This document shows positions 61,264 to 64,000 of a DNA stretch of 64,000 bases, piece after piece (positions within the stretch are counted from its first letter, which is position 1; the number at the start of each line of letters is the position of its first letter). The stretch lies in NCBI GenBank assembly GCA_964442745.1, contig CAYUAI010000013.1, positions 5,329 through 69,328 of the forward strand, read 5' to 3'. The DNA is from CAYUAI01 sp964442745. Its GTDB lineage: Bacteria; Pseudomonadota; Gammaproteobacteria; S012-40. The notes beneath the pieces are model-generated. The model made no database searches, was not told the DNA's origin, and saw only the letters and a list, made by a program, of their open reading frames with translations. The translations under genes were made by a program, and so were the position numbers.

Positions 61264-62637
61264 ATGCATATTCACATCTTAGGAATTTGTGGAACTTTCA
61301 TGGGAGGGGTGGCGATTTTGGCCCGCCAGCTTGGATTTAAAGTGACGGGGTCAGATGTTGGCGTTTACCCGCCGATGAGCACTCAGTTAGAGGCTCAGGG
61401 CATTGGTTTAATCGAAGGTTATGAATCTGCTCAATTAGTTTCTGATTCTCCCGATGTGGTGGTGGTCGGAAATGCTTTATCACGGGGCAATTCTGTCGTC
61501 GAATTGATGCTTGATAAAGGATTGCCTTATATCTCTGGTCCAGAATTTGTCAAGCAGTATGTATTTCCTGAGCGTTGGGTACTGGCGGTGGCAGGTACCC
61601 ATGGTAAAACAACCACCTCAAGTATGCTGGTTTGGATATTAGAACAGGCCGGGATGCAGCCCGGATTTTTGGTGGGGGGGGTACCGGAAAATTTCGGTGT
61701 GTCGGCTCGCCTGGGAGCATCGGCTTTTTTTGTGATTGAGGCGGATGAATATGATACCGCCTTTTTTGATAAACGATCCAAGTTCGTTCATTATCAGCCT
61801 CGTACCTTGGTGTTAAATAATCTTGAATATGATCATGCGGATATATTTCCTGACCTAGCGGCCATTCAACGGCAATTCCATCACTTAGTTCGTATTGTGC
61901 CAAACAATGGCTTGATCATTTCACCCGATAATGATGAAAATATTCAGTCGGTATTAGAGATGGGCTGCTGGACCCCCACGGAAATTTTTTCTATGGAAAA
62001 AACGTTATCAGGTTGGTGGAGTCGATTACATCGCTCCGATGGCAGTGCTTTCGAAGTATTTTATAAAACAAAGTCGGTCGGTAAAGTGGAGTGGTCATTA
62101 ATGGGGCTGCATAATGTACAAAATGCGCTAGCAGCGATGGCCGCGGCAAAGCATGTGGGTGTTTTGCCCAGTAAAGCGATTGAGGCATTGCAAAGCTTTC
62201 AGAATGTGAAACGGCGCATGGAAGTCAAAGGTGTTATTCAGGGTATTACCATTTATGATGATTTTGCTCACCATCCTACCGCGATAAAAACGACCTTGGC
62301 CGGTTTGCGAGAGCGTGTTGGAACGGCAAAAATTTTCGCGGTGTTTGAGCCACGCTCTAATACCATGAAAATGGGTATTCATCAGGCGAGTTTAATGGAG
62401 GCATTGAGTATTGCTGACAGTGTCTATTTATTTCAACCGGCGGGGATGAGTTGGGATATATCATCCGTTACTAGCGCGGTGATGGCTGAATCAAAGGTTT
62501 TTACCGGCGTAGAAGATATTATTCGACAACTCCTTCAAAAAGCACAAACTGGCGATCACATCCTCATTATGAGTAATGGTGGTTTTGAAAATATACATAC
62601 TCGGCTAATTAATACTTTGGAGAGCTATGCGAGATGA
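61264..62637 (+). CDS. mpl: UDP-N-acetylmuramate:L-Ala-gamma-D-Glu-meso-DAP ligase
   Basis: A 457-residue Mur-ligase-family enzyme that reattaches recycled murein tripeptide to UDP-MurNAc. It starts HIHILGICGTFMGGVAILAR, with the Mur ATP site AVAGTHGKTTTSSMLVWIL, ADEYDTAFFDKRSKF, and the C-terminal IYDDFAHHPTAIKTTL and EPRSNTMKMG. The GICGTFMGG form and EADEYDTAFFDKRSKF separate it from MurC. The ATG at 61264 is used; a GTG three codons earlier is possible. It overlaps ubiX by 11 bp. Confidence 0.95.
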   Translation: MHIHILGICGTFMGGVAILARQLGFKVTGSDVGVYPPMSTQLEAQGIGLIEGYESAQLVSDSPDVVVVGNALSRGNSVVELMLDKGLPYISGPEFVKQYVFPERWVLAVAGTHGKTTTSSMLVWILEQAGMQPGFLVGGVPENFGVSARLGASAFFVIEADEYDTAFFDKRSKFVHYQPRTLVLNNLEYDHADIFPDLAAIQRQFHHLVRIVPNNGLIISPDNDENIQSVLEMGCWTPTEIFSMEKTLSGWWSRLHRSDGSAFEVFYKTKSVGKVEWSLMGLHNVQNALAAMAAAKHVGVLPSKAIEALQSFQNVKRRMEVKGVIQGITIYDDFAHHPTAIKTTLAGLRERVGTAKIFAVFEPRSNTMKMGIHQASLMEALSIADSVYLFQPAGMSWDISSVTSAVMAESKVFTGVEDIIRQLLQKAQTGDHILIMSNGGFENIHTRLINTLESYAR

Positions 62638-63244
62638 GACGATCACCTTGGCGATTACCGGTGCCTCAGGTGCGGTGTATGGGTTGCGTTTATTAGAATG
62701 CTTAGTTGAGAAGCAAAAAAATGTCTATTTATTGTTATCTTCTCCGGCCCGTGTGGTTATCGCCACTGAAACTGATTTAGCATTGCCAGGACGTCCCGCT
62801 GACATTGAACAATTCCTCTCAAAAAAATACCACGCCAAGCCTCGCCAAATAAGAGTATTTGCAAAACAGCAATGGTTGGCACCCGTTGCCAGCGGTTCCA
62901 ATGCGTCGCATCGCATGGTGGTCTGTCCTTGCTCCACCGGCACGCTTTCTGCAATTGCATGTGGAGCAAGCCGTACATTAATTGAACGAGCGGCTGATGT
63001 GATGCTTAAGGAAAAAAGGCGATTGATTTTAGTGGTCCGAGAAAGCCCGTTTTCCCCGATACATCTAGAGAATATGCTTAAATTAGCCAATATTGGTGTA
63101 ACTATTTTACCAGCGAGCCCAGGGTTCTACCATAAACCCACCGAGGTATCACAGTTAGTTGATTTTGTTGTGGCGCGGGTTTTAGATCATCTTGGTATTG
63201 AACAACGATTGGCACCACGGTGGGGTGCAGATAATTATGAGTAA
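62627..63244 (+). CDS. ubiX: Flavin prenyltransferase UbiX
   Basis: A 205-residue enzyme that makes prenylated FMN for the UbiD decarboxylase in ubiquinone synthesis. The FMN-binding start is LAITGASGAVYGLRLLECL. SNASHRMVVCPCSTGTLSAI and RRLILVVRESPFSPIHLENM are diagnostic, and the tail FYHKPTEVSQLVDFVVARVL fits. It overlaps mpl upstream by 11 bp and the LON-domain gene downstream by 8 bp. Confidence 0.96.
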   Translation: MRDETITLAITGASGAVYGLRLLECLVEKQKNVYLLLSSPARVVIATETDLALPGRPADIEQFLSKKYHAKPRQIRVFAKQQWLAPVASGSNASHRMVVCPCSTGTLSAIACGASRTLIERAADVMLKEKRRLILVVRESPFSPIHLENMLKLANIGVTILPASPGFYHKPTEVSQLVDFVVARVLDHLGIEQRLAPRWGADNYE

Positions 63245-63827
63245 TCTTGAAATACCGCTTCTTCCGCTTCATACCGTCTTGTTTCCAGACGGCTCTTTAC
63301 CTCTCAGGGTGTTTGAGCCGCGTTACATCGATATGATTAGTTCGTGTTTGAGAAATGAAACACGTTTTGGGGTATGTTTGATCAGGGAAGGTCAGGAAAT
63401 CGGTGAGGTAGCACGTACTCATGAAATGGGTACCATTGCCAGTATTTATGATTGGAATATGCGGGCTGATGGACTATTAGGTATTTCAGTGCGTGGTGAA
63501 CGGCGATTTAAAATACTGTCCGAGGAAATAAAACAGGATCAATTGTTGGTAGCGAATGTTGAAATCCTTCCTGACGAACAAAAATGCTCGGTACCAGAGG
63601 CTCAACATATGTTAGTGGAGGTTCTCCATGACATGATTGAGCAAATGCAAGGTAAGTTTAAAGAATCACCGGTTCATTATAGCGATGCCACCTGGGTGGG
63701 ATTTCGTTTGGCTGAATTATTACCACTTAAGCTGAGCCAAAAGCAATATTTTCTGCAGTTAAGTGATCCGCACTTAAGGTTGGAGCGCTTAGCCGATGTC
63801 ATGGATACTTTGCAATTGCAGACTTAG
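63237..63827 (+). CDS. LON substrate-binding-domain protein
   Basis: A 196-residue soluble protein made of a stand-alone LON N-terminal domain: IPLLPLHTVLFPDGSLPLRV, FEPRYIDMISSCLRNETRFG, then GLLGISVRGERRFKILSEE. There is no AAA+ or protease part. Such proteins are common near mpl/ubiX in gammaproteobacteria; their role is not established. The ATG at 63237 overlaps the end of ubiX by 8 bp; a GTG at 63192 would lie deep in ubiX. Confidence 0.88.
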   Translation: MSNLEIPLLPLHTVLFPDGSLPLRVFEPRYIDMISSCLRNETRFGVCLIREGQEIGEVARTHEMGTIASIYDWNMRADGLLGISVRGERRFKILSEEIKQDQLLVANVEILPDEQKCSVPEAQHMLVEVLHDMIEQMQGKFKESPVHYSDATWVGFRLAELLPLKLSQKQYFLQLSDPHLRLERLADVMDTLQLQT

Positions 63828-63844
63828 ATTTGGATAGATAGGCT

Positions 63845-63884
63845 AAAAAAAAGCCCTGGGTTGGCGAAACCCAGGGCTTTTTTA
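63845..63884 (+). terminator. Rho-independent terminator after the LON-domain gene
   Basis: AAAAAAGCCCTGGGTT, loop GGCG, AACCCAGGGCTTTTTT. A 16-bp perfect stem with A- and T-runs, so it can work on both strands. It lies 18 bases past the stop; nothing gene-like is seen after it up to 64000. Confidence 0.93.
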
Positions 63885-64000
63885 TTATCTGGGTGGATTA
63901 AAGGTTACTCCGTGAATCTTTTATTTTGCTTAAGCCGTATTATGCAAACTCAGCGAAGCTGTGCTTATCCGTACATTATTAGTTAAATGGAATATAACTA

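Noticed and set aside
1..64000. tRNA, rRNA, tmRNA or riboswitch genes
   Set aside because: None recognised by eye in the intergenic regions; a covariance-model scan would be needed to exclude small RNAs.

Overview
The window is 64 kb of chromosome from an AT-leaning gammaproteobacterium. This is inferred from the gene order gyrB-recF-dnaN-dnaA // rpmH-rnpA-yidD-yidC-mnmE-mnmG-rsmG-parA-parB-atp-glmU-glmS and from glyQ-glyS-gmhB-acyltransferase. Both layouts are typical of that class. Genus cannot be fixed from the sequence. A TusA/PP-loop sulfur-transfer pair and a 34-CxxCH cytochrome suggest a redox- or sulfur-active environmental lineage rather than an enteric one. No rRNA, tRNA or CRISPR was found.

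Layout. 1-3.0 kb: leftward genes for a CDF cation exporter (cut by the window edge), a TusA-like sulfur carrier, a PP-loop tRNA-thiolation-like enzyme and a double-FHA protein. 3.2-3.4 kb: a strong replication-origin candidate (six exact TTATNCACA DnaA boxes, a perfect 31-bp inverted repeat, an AT-rich tract of TAA/TAG triplets). 3.4-5.6 kb: decaying accessory DNA, with a two-part-TIR mobile element, a possible group II intron 3' remnant, a lipoprotein and a frameshifted HExxH peptidase. 5.8-10.1 kb: a CYTH/CHAD protein with its own ParA-like ATPase, then a secreted protein, ECF sigma and anti-sigma operon. 10.3-18.5 kb: threonine ammonia-lyase, two GGDEF proteins (one with a ruined active site), an APP1-type phosphatase, a methyltransferase, DUF2288 and FecR-domain proteins. 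18.5-23.8 kb: a predicted outer-membrane protein, the 34-heme-motif cytochrome and a second, weaker origin-like region.

24.0-33.7 kb: glyQS, a beta-propeller protein, gmhB, an acyltransferase, a broken HipA-like kinase, a LEA-type lipoprotein, a KefB-like antiporter and fbp. 33.7-40.2 kb: gyrB, recF, dnaN and dnaA read leftward, with two parS sites inside recF. 40.9-63.8 kb: an almost unbroken rightward housekeeping block covering ribosome and RNase P parts, membrane insertion, tRNA modification, chromosome partitioning, F1Fo ATP synthase, UDP-GlcNAc synthesis, murein recycling and UbiX.

How the parts fit. The DnaA boxes, dnaA/dnaN/recF/gyrB, parS, ParA and ParB make this the replication and segregation centre of the chromosome. 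The unusual point is that the conventional dnaA-rpmH gap shows no exact DnaA boxes, while two regions of similar architecture lie about 37 and 17 kb to the left of dnaA.
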